Both the position numbers and the translations under genes were made by a program. 36,352 bases of DNA from Lentibacillus saliphilus (GTDB taxonomy: Bacteria; Bacillota; Bacilli; Bacillales; Amphibacillaceae): NCBI RefSeq assembly GCF_019093865.1, contig NZ_JABJXD010000012.1, forward strand, positions 32,882-69,233. The letters are read 5' to 3'. Shown in pieces: positions 1 through 8,422 of the stretch; position 1 is the stretch's first letter, and the number at the start of each line of letters is the position of its first letter. The notes beneath the pieces were generated by a model, which saw only the letters and a list, made by a program, of their open reading frames with translations, had not been told where the DNA came from and did no database searches.

Positions 1-68
1 TTCCTGTTGGCCTGAGGCTGAGGCCGTGCCCGCGGAAAGCGTCCGCCTGCAGTGAAAGGTAACGGCGT
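1..68. repeat. Probable dispersed intergenic repeat (partial at window edge)
   Basis: This GC-rich non-coding stretch contains the string cgcggaaagcgtccgcctg (31-49), followed by a short AG-rich tail. It stands out from the AT-rich surroundings. From memory, very similar GC-rich sequences with a central gcggaaagcg are scattered between genes in many Bacillaceae genomes, but I cannot confirm copy number from one copy. The left part is cut by the window edge. Confidence 0.4.
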
Positions 69-152
69 TATAACTTGTTGCATACTTATTTAGGTTCAGA
101 ATGAATAGGCTTAAAATCAATGCCTATATATACTATACGAGGAGGAATGAAT

Positions 153-710
153 ATGAATTTAAATCACTGGTTTGCAAATGGGATCACACCTGAAGCGTAT
201 ATCGCATCGATGAAAGAGAACAAAGACGAGACTTTACACATATACAACCAATTCACATGTCCTTCTGAAGCGGACACCATTCAGAAACTCCAATCTGCAA
301 AACTACGGGTGATCATTTTAACAGAAGATTGGTGTGGAGATGCGATGCTGAATGTGCCCGTATTACTCCGTTTAGCAGAGCTTACCGATATGCCTGTTAG
401 CATCTTACACCGAGACGAAAATTTAGAGTTAATGGATCAGTATTTAACGAATGGCACAGCTCGGTCTATTCCAATCTTTATTTTCATCGATGAAGATGGA
501 AATGAAGTCGCCAAATGGGGACCAAGAGCACAAGAAGTACAGCGCTTTGCTGATGCATCAGTAGCAGAGCTCCCACCTCAAGAAGCAGATGATTTTCAAG
601 AAAAAAGACTAGAAATGTTCCAAAATCTCATGGCTACTTATCGTAATAATGAGCAATTCCGCATACACGTCTACAATAGCATTCTAGAATGTTTAAAAAA
701 TCGTATATAA
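153..710 (+). CDS. Thioredoxin-fold family protein
   Basis: A 185-residue cytosolic protein of the thioredoxin-like superfamily, close to the group with an E-D-W-C-G-D-A motif. The predicted active site reads W-C-G-D-A, so only the first cysteine of a CxxC pair is present. It is therefore unlikely to be a classic dithiol reductase and could act as a monothiol protein. The segment S-I-P-I-F-I-F-I-D with its cis-Pro position and the following strand fit the fold. The start is set at ATG 153 because GGAGG (141-145) sits 7 nt upstream; ATG 147 and ATG 120 are badly placed. It is a single-gene unit closed by a terminator. The family is fairly certain; the substrate is unknown. Confidence 0.8.
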   Translation: MNLNHWFANGITPEAYIASMKENKDETLHIYNQFTCPSEADTIQKLQSAKLRVIILTEDWCGDAMLNVPVLLRLAELTDMPVSILHRDENLELMDQYLTNGTARSIPIFIFIDEDGNEVAKWGPRAQEVQRFADASVAELPPQEADDFQEKRLEMFQNLMATYRNNEQFRIHVYNSILECLKNRI

Positions 711-720
711 CATATTCTTT

Positions 721-759
721 TCACCGGTCTTGAACGTACATTTAAGACCGGTGATTTTT
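721..759 (+). terminator. Rho-independent terminator of the thioredoxin-fold gene
   Basis: A perfect 11-bp stem (721-731 with 744-754, arms tcaccggtctt and aagaccggtga) is followed by a T-run. It lies directly after the stop codon at 710. Confidence 0.85.
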
Positions 760-822
760 CATCGTATATTCCGCAGGGTCCTTTGCCGATACTAATAAAA
801 AATACACACTAAAGGTGACACG

Positions 823-1845
823 ATGACGATTTCTTCCCTGAAGCAGGTTTACTTTAAAATCCCAAAAATCATTCGGCTATTATGCGCCGTGCTTGTCCTA
901 CTGACGATATTCGGTGCGTGTATCCACTACATAGAACCAAATCAATTCAAAACAATTTTTGATGGCGTATGGTGGGCGTTTGTAACAGGAGCTACTGTCG
1001 GTTATGGTGATTTTGTCCCTTTGAGTACGACTGGTCGCTTACTTGGCATTGCCATTATTCTTAGTGGAGGCGGATTACTTGCTTATTATGTTTCCACATT
1101 ATCTGCAACAGCAATTGACAGACAAACGAATAAAACCCATGGTCACATATCCTTCAGAGGGACAGGACACATTGTATTTATCGGTTGGAATGAACGAACT
1201 AGGCAATTAATTGATATGATTACGGTCAAAAATCCCCCTTTTAAAATCGTACTGATTGATCAAACTCTAATGGAACGGCCCAAAAATTACCCGCACATCC
1301 ATTTTATTCAAGGTAATCCTACGATGGATACGACTTTAGAAAAAGCACACATATCTGCTGCGAGACGCGTCCTCGTTACAGCCAACACGTCCGAAAGCGA
1401 ATCACACGCTGACAATATGACGATTTTAACAACATTAGCAGTCCGAGGGAATCATAGAGACGTTCCAATTGTTGTCGAAATTTTAACGGATAATCATATT
1501 GAAAATGCGACACGTGCAGGTGCCAATACGATTATTAGACCAAACGACTTTTTAAGTACTTTGCTATACCATGAGCTCATCCATACGCCGAAAACGACAC
1601 CTTTCGAAAACATTTTACAGCTTTTGAATCACCAACATTTTGAGCAGATCTCCCTATCCGATCCAGAACAGTATTCCGACTTTCGTGAAGCCGCTAAAGC
1701 TTACCTAAATCAAGATCGTATTTTATTCGGTGTCATTAGGGACAATCAGTGGATCATCCACCCAAAGCATTCTTTTGCATTTAAACAGCATGATATCTTG
1801 CTTCTATTGACACATTGGCCAAAACCAAATCAACCGATTTATTAG
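823..1845 (+). CDS. yugO: Potassium channel with RCK (TrkA-N/TrkA-C) domain, YugO-like
   Basis: A 340-residue membrane protein of the two-TM K+ channel type. TM1 lies at about residues 17-35, the pore loop carries the selectivity filter T-V-G-Y-G-D (58-63), and TM2 spans about 72-92. A cytosolic RCK domain follows: a Rossmann-like N-lobe (about 112-235, beginning H-I-V-F-I-G-W-N) and a C-lobe to the end. Such channels tetramerise and are gated by ligands bound to the RCK ring. B. subtilis YugO is the K+ channel of biofilm electrical signalling; orthology is inferred from architecture and from the neighbouring yugI-pgi genes. AAAGGTGA lies upstream of the ATG. It is a monocistronic unit. Confidence 0.88.
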   Translation: MTISSLKQVYFKIPKIIRLLCAVLVLLTIFGACIHYIEPNQFKTIFDGVWWAFVTGATVGYGDFVPLSTTGRLLGIAIILSGGGLLAYYVSTLSATAIDRQTNKTHGHISFRGTGHIVFIGWNERTRQLIDMITVKNPPFKIVLIDQTLMERPKNYPHIHFIQGNPTMDTTLEKAHISAARRVLVTANTSESESHADNMTILTTLAVRGNHRDVPIVVEILTDNHIENATRAGANTIIRPNDFLSTLLYHELIHTPKTTPFENILQLLNHQHFEQISLSDPEQYSDFREAAKAYLNQDRILFGVIRDNQWIIHPKHSFAFKQHDILLLLTHWPKPNQPIY

Positions 1846-1885
1846 TTTAATTCCGCTTGTTATTTTTTGTATATCACCCGATTTG

Positions 1886-1914
1886 TTGTGTATTTTGCAC
1901 CTTTATGGTACAAT
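1886..1914 (+). promoter_or_regulatory. SigA-type promoter of yugI
   Basis: TTGTGT (1886-1891) and TACAAT (1909-1914) are separated by 17 nt, and TG-n directly precedes the -10 (extended -10). The site lies about 48 nt before the yugI start, so the leader is short. Confidence 0.7.
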
Positions 1915-1961
1915 GTGTAATTGTGCAAAAGGAATCGAACTTATATGGGAGTTGTTACAGC

Positions 1962-2348
1962 ATGTCAGAACAATTTGAAGTAGGTCAAATCATGACTGGT
2001 AAGGTTGCCGGCATCCAAGCATACGGTGCTTTCGTAGCGTTAAATGAAGATATTCAAGGTCTTGTTCATATATCCGAAATTACGCACGGCTTTGTCAAAG
2101 ATATTAATGAACATTTATCAATCGGTGACGAGGTTCAAGTCAAAATCTTAAGCGTTGATGAAGCGAATAAAAAAGTATCATTATCTATACGGGCAACAGA
2201 AGAACCACCAAAGAAACAAAAGGCACAACCAAAAAAGGTCCAACATGTCGAGCCTGAAGTTAGCACATCTGGTTTCAACACTTTAAAAGACAAACTTGAA
2301 GAGTGGATTGAACAATCTTCAGACCGCAAAAGTACATTTAGTAAATAA
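1962..2348 (+). CDS. yugI: S1-domain RNA-binding protein, general stress protein 13 type
   Basis: A 128-residue cytosolic protein. Residues about 5-75 form an S1 OB-fold (V-G-Q-I-M-T-G-K-V then Y-G-A-F-V and G-L-V-H-I-S-E-I), which binds RNA. A Lys/Gln-rich linker and a short C-terminal helical tail follow. Length and layout match B. subtilis YugI (about 130 residues), a ribosome-associated general stress protein. The start is ATG 1962, preceded by GGGAG at 10 nt; a longer reading frame from 1857 would run through the promoter. It lies between yugO and pgi, as in related genomes, and has its own promoter and terminator. Confidence 0.9.
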   Translation: MSEQFEVGQIMTGKVAGIQAYGAFVALNEDIQGLVHISEITHGFVKDINEHLSIGDEVQVKILSVDEANKKVSLSIRATEEPPKKQKAQPKKVQHVEPEVSTSGFNTLKDKLEEWIEQSSDRKSTFSK

Positions 2349-2359
2349 AACGATTATTA

Positions 2360-2398
2360 GCTGTCTACAATTAGTCACATTGTAGACAGCTTTTTTTA
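2360..2398 (+). terminator. Rho-independent terminator of yugI
   Basis: An 11-bp perfect stem (2360-2370 with 2380-2390, arms gctgtctacaa and ttgtagacagc), a 9-nt loop and a run of seven T. Confidence 0.9.
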
Positions 2399-2494
2399 TT
2401 GTACAAATTGCCTTCCTTGCTTTCACCATCTACTTCCGCTAAAGTAAAATTGTGTCTTATGATATCGATTTATATTTCCTTTAGGAGGTTGACT

Positions 2495-3841
2495 ATGACT
2501 CACATTACATTTACACATAGCACGGCACAACCTTTTTTTAGCGAAGACGAACTCAAAAACATGGCCCCCTTCGTTAACACAGCTCATAACATGATTCATC
2601 AAAAGACAGGGCAAGGTCAAGACTTTCTTGGCTGGGTCGAGCTTCCTGCAAAATACGACCGTAAAGAATTTGCGCGCATTGAAGCGTGTGCCGAAAAAAT
2701 AAGAACTGACTCTGATGTTCTGCTTGTTATCGGCATTGGTGGATCATACTTAGGTGCCCGCGCCGCAATTGATATGCTTGGCCACTCGTTCCACAATCTT
2801 TTAGCAGCTGAGCAACGCCAAGCACCACAAATTATCTTCGTCGGCCATCATATGAGCGCGACCTACATGAAAGACGTTTTTGATATCATTAAAGATAAAG
2901 ATGTTTCAATTAACGTCATCTCTAAAAGTGGAACAACAACTGAACCAGCGATTGCTTTCCGGATTTTCAAAAAATATCTTGAAGATAAATATGGTAAAGA
3001 AGAAGCAGCTAAACGCATTTACGCCACAACTGACAAAGAAAAAGGAGCACTAAAGTCTGTTGCTGATGCTGAGAACTATGAAACATTTATCATCCCTGAC
3101 GACGTTGGCGGTCGATACTCAGTGTTAACGCCTGTAGGTCTACTTCCAATTGCAGCAGCAGGTATTTCTATTAAAGAGATGATGAATGGTGCAAAAGAGG
3201 CTATGAATGACCTCGATGAACCAGCATTAGAATTAAACCCAGCTTATCAATATGCCGCTATGAGACAAATATTGTACAGCAAAGGAAAAACGATAGAAAT
3301 GCTCGTCAACTATGAGCCGCATCTACAGTATTTTGCCGAATGGTGGAAACAATTATTCGGAGAGAGTGAAGGCAAGGATCATAAGGGTATTTTCCCAGCA
3401 TCCGCTAATCTCTCGACTGACCTCCATTCAATGGGACAATATATACAAGAAGGACGTCGTGACTTATTTGAAACAGTTCTTCGGGTGAAAACGTCACGTC
3501 ATGATTTAACACTTGAAGCAACTGACACGGATACAGATGGACTAAATTATCTCGCTGGAAGTCTCATTCACGATATTAATGACAAAGCATTTCAAGGAAC
3601 ACTGCTCGCCCATACAGACGGTGGCGTTCCAAACTTAACTGTAGATATTCCCGCACTTGATGCTTATTCATTTGGTTATCTCGTCTACTTTTTCGAAAAA
3701 GCGTGTGCAATGAGTGGCTATCTCCTTGGTGTTAACCCATTTGATCAGCCAGGGGTTGAAGCATACAAGCGTAACATGTTTGCCTTGCTTGGAAAGCCAG
3801 GCTATGAAGACGAAAAAGCAGCCTTGGAAAAAAGATTATAA
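2495..3841 (+). CDS. pgi: Glucose-6-phosphate isomerase
   Basis: A 448-residue cytosolic enzyme interconverting glucose-6-phosphate and fructose-6-phosphate in glycolysis and gluconeogenesis; the usual Bacillus length is 449-450. Family signatures include [10 protein letters not shown] near residue 80, the sugar-phosphate-binding S-K-S-G-T-T-T-E-P segment, and [12 protein letters not shown] with the conserved His region. The start is ATG 2495, 7 nt after GGAGG (2484-2488); the frame is open further upstream but without a ribosome site. It follows yugI, as in B. subtilis, but the terminator between them makes it a separate unit. Confidence 0.97.
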   Translation: MTHITFTHSTAQPFFSEDELKNMAPFVNTAHNMIHQKTGQGQDFLGWVELPAKYDRKEFARIEACAEKIRTDSDVLLVIGIGGSYLGARAAIDMLGHSFHNLLAAEQRQAPQIIFVGHHMSATYMKDVFDIIKDKDVSINVISKSGTTTEPAIAFRIFKKYLEDKYGKEEAAKRIYATTDKEKGALKSVADAENYETFIIPDDVGGRYSVLTPVGLLPIAAAGISIKEMMNGAKEAMNDLDEPALELNPAYQYAAMRQILYSKGKTIEMLVNYEPHLQYFAEWWKQLFGESEGKDHKGIFPASANLSTDLHSMGQYIQEGRRDLFETVLRVKTSRHDLTLEATDTDTDGLNYLAGSLIHDINDKAFQGTLLAHTDGGVPNLTVDIPALDAYSFGYLVYFFEKACAMSGYLLGVNPFDQPGVEAYKRNMFALLGKPGYEDEKAALEKRL

Positions 3842-3920
3842 TAATCGACTTTTTCCATGTTTATATTTACAAAGCAGGGGTAATACTACTAACGTAAGAC
3901 TTTCTCGTATTCCCCCTGTA

Positions 3921-3951
3921 GACAAAGCGTTTAAACGCTTTGTCTTTTTTT
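3921..3951 (+). terminator. Rho-independent terminator of pgi, preceded by a second hairpin
   Basis: A self-complementary 24-nt stem (gacaaagcg paired with cgctttgtc, 3921-3944) is followed by seven T. Immediately upstream, 3875-3886 pairs with 3907-3918 (one mismatch, 20-nt loop, arms beginning caggggt and ending ccccctg), so the pgi 3' end carries two hairpins in tandem. Confidence 0.9.
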
Positions 3952-4029
3952 GTCTAATTACCCCGATGCGTATGGCGAATTGAAGCACAGTTCGTTATAA
4001 TATACATAATTTGAAATGGGGGTTTGCAT

Positions 4030-5202
4030 ATGGGAAAGTTTGAACAACATTATGATCGAAAACAAACACGCTCGGTCAAATGGGACACGCTAGAAACGAT
4101 ATTTCAATCAGAAGATGTCCTTCCAATGTGGGTTGCAGATATGGATTTCAGAGCACCCCAAGCCGTTAATGATGCACTAAAAGAACGTGTTGAACACGGA
4201 ATATATGGTTATACGTGCATTGATGACGATGTAAGAGGTGCGATCGTTAATTGGATTAAAACGAGGCATAATTGGGCGATTCACCCTGACACATTAACAT
4301 TCAGTCCTGGTGTTGTTACAAGTCTGCATCTTGCTGTTCAGACTTTTACAGAGCCCGGCGATGGCATATTAATTCAAACACCTGTTTATCCACCCTTTTA
4401 TAACGTCATTCAACAACATGACAGACAAGTGGTCAAAAACCCTCTCATAAAAGAGGATGGCTACTACACAATTGATTTTGACGACTTTGAAGCCAAGTTA
4501 AAGCAAGGTATCAAGGCTTTTATTTTATGCTCACCGCATAATCCTGTCGGACGTGTATGGCGAAAAGACGAACTATTAAAAATGGCACAGCTCTGTCTTG
4601 AACATGATGTATTAATGATTGCTGATGAAATTCATTGTGACCTTGTCTATCCTGGTTTTAAACACATTCCATTAGCGTCATTGTCACATGACATTTCACA
4701 GCAAACCATCACATGTATGTCACCGTCAAAAACCTTTAATTTAGCTGGCTTACAAGCGTCATATATGATCACAGAGAATGAGGACAAACGACAGAAGCTT
4801 GATGAAGCTTTTCAAAGGCAAGGGCTTAAAATGCTCAATACAATGGGGAACATCGCCATTGAAGCAGCTTATAAGTATGGGGAAAGCTGGTTAGAGGATC
4901 TCATGCAATTACTGCAAGATCATAAATCTTATACGATCAAGCGACTAGAAGAAGAAACAAACAACAGATTAACGGTCCTTGATCCAGAAGGTACATACTT
5001 ATTATGGATTGATTTCAGCGCACTCAACATGTCGGGTGACGCCTTGAATGACTTTTTGGTTAAGGAAGCTAAGGTTGGCTTAAACCAAGGCTCCGCGTAT
5101 GGCGAAGAAGGCGAACAATTCATGAGAATTAATATTGCCTGTCCACATCAACTTTTAGAAGAAGGCGTTAATCGAATTATCAAAGCTGTTAATAGCCTGT
5201 AA
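4030..5202 (+). CDS. patB: PatB/MalY-type PLP-dependent C-S lyase (cystathionine beta-lyase / aminotransferase)
   Basis: A 390-residue fold-type I PLP enzyme. The PLP lysine is Lys234 in S-P-S-K-T-F-N-L-A-G; the pyridine-nitrogen Asp is in A-D-E-I-H-C-D-L (D199). The N-terminal P-M-W-V-A-D-M-D-F motif (32-40) is diagnostic of the MalY/PatB family. Members cleave cystathionine or cysteine to pyruvate, ammonia and a thiol, so this gene probably serves sulfur amino acid metabolism. ATG 4030 is preferred because GGGGG (4018-4022) lies 7 nt upstream, whereas TTG 4024 lies directly against it. It ends at a bidirectional hairpin shared with sodC. Exact substrate unknown. Confidence 0.9.
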   Translation: MGKFEQHYDRKQTRSVKWDTLETIFQSEDVLPMWVADMDFRAPQAVNDALKERVEHGIYGYTCIDDDVRGAIVNWIKTRHNWAIHPDTLTFSPGVVTSLHLAVQTFTEPGDGILIQTPVYPPFYNVIQQHDRQVVKNPLIKEDGYYTIDFDDFEAKLKQGIKAFILCSPHNPVGRVWRKDELLKMAQLCLEHDVLMIADEIHCDLVYPGFKHIPLASLSHDISQQTITCMSPSKTFNLAGLQASYMITENEDKRQKLDEAFQRQGLKMLNTMGNIAIEAAYKYGESWLEDLMQLLQDHKSYTIKRLEEETNNRLTVLDPEGTYLLWIDFSALNMSGDALNDFLVKEAKVGLNQGSAYGEEGEQFMRINIACPHQLLEEGVNRIIKAVNSL

Positions 5203-5214
5203 TTGAATCAAACA

Positions 5215-5243
5215 AAAGGTGGCGCTATGTATGTGCCACCTCT
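5215..5243. terminator. Bidirectional terminator between patB and sodC
   Basis: The stem ggtggc/gccacc (5218-5223 with 5235-5240), flanked by A-rich sequence on the left and a short T-rich stretch on the right, lies between two convergent genes. Confidence 0.6.
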
Positions 5244-5253
5244 TGTTATGGTT

Positions 5254-5829
5254 TTAGCCTTCTTCCTGTTTTTCGTTAAACTCAGTCGGATCTGTCGGTG
5301 ACTCTTTATCAGTTGCATCTTCATCGGCTTTTATTGTGCCACAGGCTATTCTAGGGCCGCCATCTCCACCTGGTTGACTCATACCATCATCAGCACGCTC
5401 TTGAATAACTAGGGACGTCCCTTCTCCTCGTAATATTGATTTTTTACCATCTAATAGTGTTGCACCTGCCAGTAATAAATCTGCATCGACAAGACCGCCT
5501 CCGTCTGCTTCGATATTAGGTAAATCTCCTAGATGAGGGCCATCTGGATGCATAAGACCATGTTCTTTTCCTTCCGGATCGAAGTGATTCCCAGCACTCG
5601 TAAAGTCGGGCGCTTCACATTTAGGATATTCATGTACGTGGATGCCATGAAATCCGGGCGTTAAGCCTTCTAACTTAAGCTTTACATTAACACCTTCAGG
5701 GGCCTCTGATAATTTTGCCGTCCCAATCATATCACCAGATGCATTGTACATATCGATCGTTCGGGTCGTTTTTTCTTGTTGCTGGCAGGCAGCTAATACA
5801 AGTATCAAGAGCAAAAAGCATACACGCAT
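5254..5829 (-). CDS. sodC: Cu/Zn superoxide dismutase-like lipoprotein lacking one copper ligand
   Basis: A 191-residue SodC-fold lipoprotein. The lipobox L-A-A-C (Cys15) predicts anchoring to the outer face of the membrane. SOD ligand positions are visible: H64 and H66 (G-I-H-V-H-E), bridging H82 (G-N-H-F-D-P), zinc H90, H99 and D102, the C71-C163 disulfide pair and the active-site R160. The final copper ligand, normally His in V-V-H, is Gln143 (codon CAA), so copper binding and dismutase activity may be weakened or absent. B. subtilis YojM is also described as missing copper ligands, at different positions from memory. The C-terminal 20 residues are an acidic tail. AAAGGAAG precedes the ATG. 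Confidence 0.88.
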   Translation of the reverse strand: MRVCFLLLILVLAACQQQEKTTRTIDMYNASGDMIGTAKLSEAPEGVNVKLKLEGLTPGFHGIHVHEYPKCEAPDFTSAGNHFDPEGKEHGLMHPDGPHLGDLPNIEADGGGLVDADLLLAGATLLDGKKSILRGEGTSLVIQERADDGMSQPGGDGGPRIACGTIKADEDATDKESPTDPTEFNEKQEEG

Positions 5830-5884
5830 ATCGCATACTTCCTTTCGTTGATATGTTTAACACCTTAACCATTTAATATACACA

Positions 5885-5922
5885 AATAAAAAAACGAAAC
5901 TAACCTAGAACGGTCAGCTTCG
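5885..5922 (-). terminator. Terminator of the small membrane protein gene, overlapping its stop codon
   Basis: On the minus strand cgaagctgacc (5922-5912) pairs with ggttagtttcg (5905-5895), with one G-T pair, followed by a T-run. The stem includes the stop codon at 5914-5916. Confidence 0.7.
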
Positions 5923-6141
5923 ATGCGATTTTCCATGTAATGTTGTATCGTCTTCTGGGCTATGATCATGATGCTGTTTTAACTGCTGTTCATACTGATC
6001 ATTAAATGCTTGTTCATCTTTTCTTGATTTTTTATAAAAAAAGTACATTGCTGCGACGGCACCAAGCATGAAGATTGTAAGCGAAATAAATGCCGAAATA
6101 TATTCGGACTTGTCTTCAGGAAAATATAAAAACTCCATCAT
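5914..6141 (-). CDS. Small single-pass membrane protein, unknown function
   Basis: A 75-residue protein with one clear hydrophobic segment (about residues 15-35), then a basic K-K-S-R-K stretch and a hydrophilic His-rich C-terminus (H-H-D-H), which should place the tail in the cytosol. I do not recognise the family. Two adjacent ATG codons can serve as start (6141 and 6138), with AAGGA about 11 nt upstream. It is divergent from kapB and upstream of sodC on the same strand, separated from it by a terminator. Confidence 0.6.
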   Translation of the reverse strand: MMEFLYFPEDKSEYISAFISLTIFMLGAVAAMYFFYKKSRKDEQAFNDQYEQQLKQHHDHSPEDDTTLHGKSHRS

Positions 6142-6237
6142 AAATCATCACGTCCTTCCACAACCCAGTATAGCAAACTGCAGTTAATTAGCCAAACAAG
6201 CAGGTTTCTGGCACAATATGAACAAGGAGGGGTATTC

Positions 6238-6636
6238 ATGACACATACATTTCAAACTGGAGATACGGTACGCGCACATTATAGATCAGGCACATACATA
6301 GGCAAAATTGTTGAGGATCGTGGTGAACAGTATTTAATTGAAGTCCTCGCAGTTATAAAGCATCCATTGCAAGGTGATATTCATAATTACGGGAAATTAG
6401 ATGGTGTATTTTTCCATGAACGCAAAGCATTGGCACATTATGAAAAAATGAATGTCAAAAAAGCGGCTGTCCATCCATTTCACGATGAAATTCCCGCTTA
6501 TGGCGCATCGTTAAAGGAATCTGTCACAAAGCTAAGAGAGAAGCTTACGGACAAGGATACGCCATTCAACCGAAAAGCATTGGAGACACTCGCCAATCTC
6601 GAAACACATAGCTATCAAAAAATTTACAACCAATAA
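6238..6636 (+). CDS. kapB: KapB, sporulation phosphorelay kinase-associated protein
   Basis: A 132-residue protein with the KapB signature: an SH3-like N-terminal part (F-Q-T-G-D-T-V-R-A-H-Y and T-G-x-Y-I-G-K-I-V) and the motif H-P-L-Q-G-D-I-H-N-Y beginning near residue 41, then a helical C-terminus. In B. subtilis KapB is needed for KinB-dependent signalling into the Spo0A phosphorelay, where it follows kinB. Here it stands alone: no kinase gene is adjacent, and the next gene is the convergent khtU only 22 nt away. AAGGAGG gives a strong ribosome site before ATG 6238. No lipobox is visible despite the historical name lipoprotein. Confidence 0.88.
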   Translation: MTHTFQTGDTVRAHYRSGTYIGKIVEDRGEQYLIEVLAVIKHPLQGDIHNYGKLDGVFFHERKALAHYEKMNVKKAAVHPFHDEIPAYGASLKESVTKLREKLTDKDTPFNRKALETLANLETHSYQKIYNQ

Positions 6637-6658
6637 CACGTGCCATATTCATATGACA

Positions 6659-7852
6659 TTATACATCTATATCTTGTGCAGAAGGAACTTTAATGCGCTT
6701 TTTCTTCTGCACAGGCTTGCCGTATAGTTTTGTCGTAATTGCCGGTGCCATATTAAACAATATCATTCCGATAAAAGCTGCTAGCACAACATATATACCA
6801 GAAAAAACTTTTATCGCACCTGTCGCAATACTCGCTATAACGACAGAGAATTCTCCTCTGGCACATAAAGACAGGCCTGCTCGAAATGCGACACGGGGAG
6901 ACAAGCCGTACCATCTTCCTCCGATCGTACCGACAAGAATTTTAGCAATTACAGACCAAATAATAACAACCACGAGTAAAAGAGGTAATGGGATGCCCGC
7001 CCCTAAATTAATGGTCGTTCCGAAGTAAACAAAAAACGTGGGAAGCAAAAGGTCTCTAACAGGACTTACGACACCCTCGATTAATTCAATCTTGCGGATT
7101 TCCGCCAGCATGACGCCTGCTAAAAATGCACCTAGCACTTCGGATAATCCTAAAAACACTGCTAACCCGCCATACGAAATAGCAATTCCGACCAGCAAGG
7201 CAATTTTTAAGTCATCTTCTTCTAGCTTATCTAGAAAGTCTTCAAAATGTCGAAACACTGTTTTCCCAAGAACAATTGCAACTAAGGCAAGTGCAGCAAT
7301 TTTCCCGAGTAAAACAACTAAATCCAATGTAGAAAATGCATCTCCTGTATTTAAAGCAATCATAATTGCAACCGCTATTGGTGCGACTAAGTCTTCAAAA
7401 ATCAGTAATCCAAGCATGAATTCTGTTTCAGTATTCGCCATACGTCCTTTATCATCTAACAATTTAGCCGTAATGGACGAGCTCGTTGCATAAGCAATAC
7501 CACCGATTAAAAAAGCAGTCATAAAATCCATTCCAAAGGCAAACGCAATAAGCATCGTAACCCCGAAACTCAATGCAACGTCGAGCAAGCCGGAGGGCCA
7601 AATCTTTTTCGCAATATCACCGAGTCGTTTTGTACTGAATTCTAGCCCTAATAAAAAGAACAAGAGGACAATTGCTACTTCACTTGAAAAATGAAGGAGT
7701 TGATTATGGTCCAGTAGTCCAATTAAAGAAATACCAAATAATATATATAAAATGACACTCGGTATTTTAACTTTCAAAGCGATAAACCCAAGTATAAATA
7801 TCCCGATTAAAATGAGTCCAGCATCAAGTAACGTTGGCAAATTATCGAGCAA
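6659..7852 (-). CDS. khtU: K+/H+ antiporter membrane subunit KhtU (CPA2 family)
   Basis: A 397-residue polytopic protein with about 12 hydrophobic segments and typical CPA2 motifs, for example L-L-F-F-L-L-G-L-E-F-S in the N-terminal third and A-R-G-E-F-S-V-V-I-A near residue 332. B. subtilis KhtTU (YhaTU) extrudes K+ in exchange for H+ and supports alkali and K+ tolerance. The start is TTG 7852, 7 nt after the khtT stop, with GAAGG 10 nt upstream; no other start codon is available in the gap. Close spacing implies co-translation with khtT. The gene ends 22 nt from convergent kapB with no visible terminator. Confidence 0.9.
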   Translation of the reverse strand: MLDNLPTLLDAGLILIGIFILGFIALKVKIPSVILYILFGISLIGLLDHNQLLHFSSEVAIVLLFFLLGLEFSTKRLGDIAKKIWPSGLLDVALSFGVTMLIAFAFGMDFMTAFLIGGIAYATSSSITAKLLDDKGRMANTETEFMLGLLIFEDLVAPIAVAIMIALNTGDAFSTLDLVVLLGKIAALALVAIVLGKTVFRHFEDFLDKLEEDDLKIALLVGIAISYGGLAVFLGLSEVLGAFLAGVMLAEIRKIELIEGVVSPVRDLLLPTFFVYFGTTINLGAGIPLPLLLVVVIIWSVIAKILVGTIGGRWYGLSPRVAFRAGLSLCARGEFSVVIASIATGAIKVFSGIYVVLAAFIGMILFNMAPAITTKLYGKPVQKKKRIKVPSAQDIDV

Positions 7853-7858
7853 TACGCA

Positions 7859-8347
7859 TCATCCTTCACCCTTACATAATTTGGATAGAGCCGATATTTG
7901 CTCATCTTTTCCAACAGCCATTACAACATCACCTGGCTTTAATGTCGTATCGACTTCTGGAATCGCAATAACATCATCACCGTCAACGATACCGATAATC
8001 GTTGCACCTGTATGGTTTCGTATATCTGATTCCTCAATCGTTTTATAAACAAGTGGAGACGTTTCTTTTATTTTCATATAGTCTACGATAATTTGCTTTT
8101 TGAACATGCGAATCTTATCAATGTCCGCTGGCTGATACGTGGCTCCTAGTAGTTGGGCCGCCAGCTCTCGTGTTTCATCCGGATTAAGGTCCATAACAAA
8201 ATCAGCTTCATCCTGATCAGCACTTTCAAAAAAATAAAGCTCTCTTTTACCCGTGTGATGAACAACAATTACCAGCATACTGCCCTCAGCTGCTTTAAAC
8301 GTAATCTTTTGTCCAATACCAGGTAGTTTAGAAACAGAAATCTTCAT
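7859..8347 (-). CDS. khtT: KhtT, regulatory TrkA-C subunit of the K+/H+ antiporter
   Basis: A 162-residue soluble protein. Residues about 75-160 form a TrkA-C (RCK C-lobe) domain with I-R-N-H-T-G-A-T-I-I-G-I and the P-G-D-V-V-M-A-V-G segment; the N-terminal 70 residues form the KhtT-specific domain. In B. subtilis KhtT sits on the cytosolic side of KhtU and gates it in response to c-di-AMP and pH. GAGGTGAAGG precedes the ATG. The usual third gene khtS is absent; the gene upstream encodes HPr instead, 75 nt away with a terminator-like hairpin between. Confidence 0.9.
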   Translation of the reverse strand: MKISVSKLPGIGQKITFKAAEGSMLVIVVHHTGKRELYFFESADQDEADFVMDLNPDETRELAAQLLGATYQPADIDKIRMFKKQIIVDYMKIKETSPLVYKTIEESDIRNHTGATIIGIVDGDDVIAIPEVDTTLKPGDVVMAVGKDEQISALSKLCKGEG

Positions 8348-8379
8348 ACCTTCACCTCGTCAGTCATCATTCAAAAATT

Positions 8380-8416
8380 AAAAAACAAAAGCCAGAGCTT
8401 GGATCCTCCGGCTTTT
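8380..8416 (-). terminator. Terminator or attenuator between the HPr gene and khtT
   Basis: On the minus strand aaaagccggag (8416-8406) pairs with ctctggctttt (8397-8387) over 11 bp with one G-T pair, followed by gttttttaa. It probably ends most transcripts from the HPr gene and may allow some read-through into khtTU. Confidence 0.75.
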
Positions 8417-8422
8417 AATAGG

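Noticed and set aside
3714-3983. Open frame overlapping the 3' end of pgi
   Set aside because: It runs through the pgi terminator hairpins and has no ribosome site or recognisable product.
6693-8048. Plus-strand open frames opposite khtU and khtT
   Set aside because: They lack ribosome sites, have low-complexity Ser/Ala/Ile-rich products, and mirror well-supported minus-strand genes.
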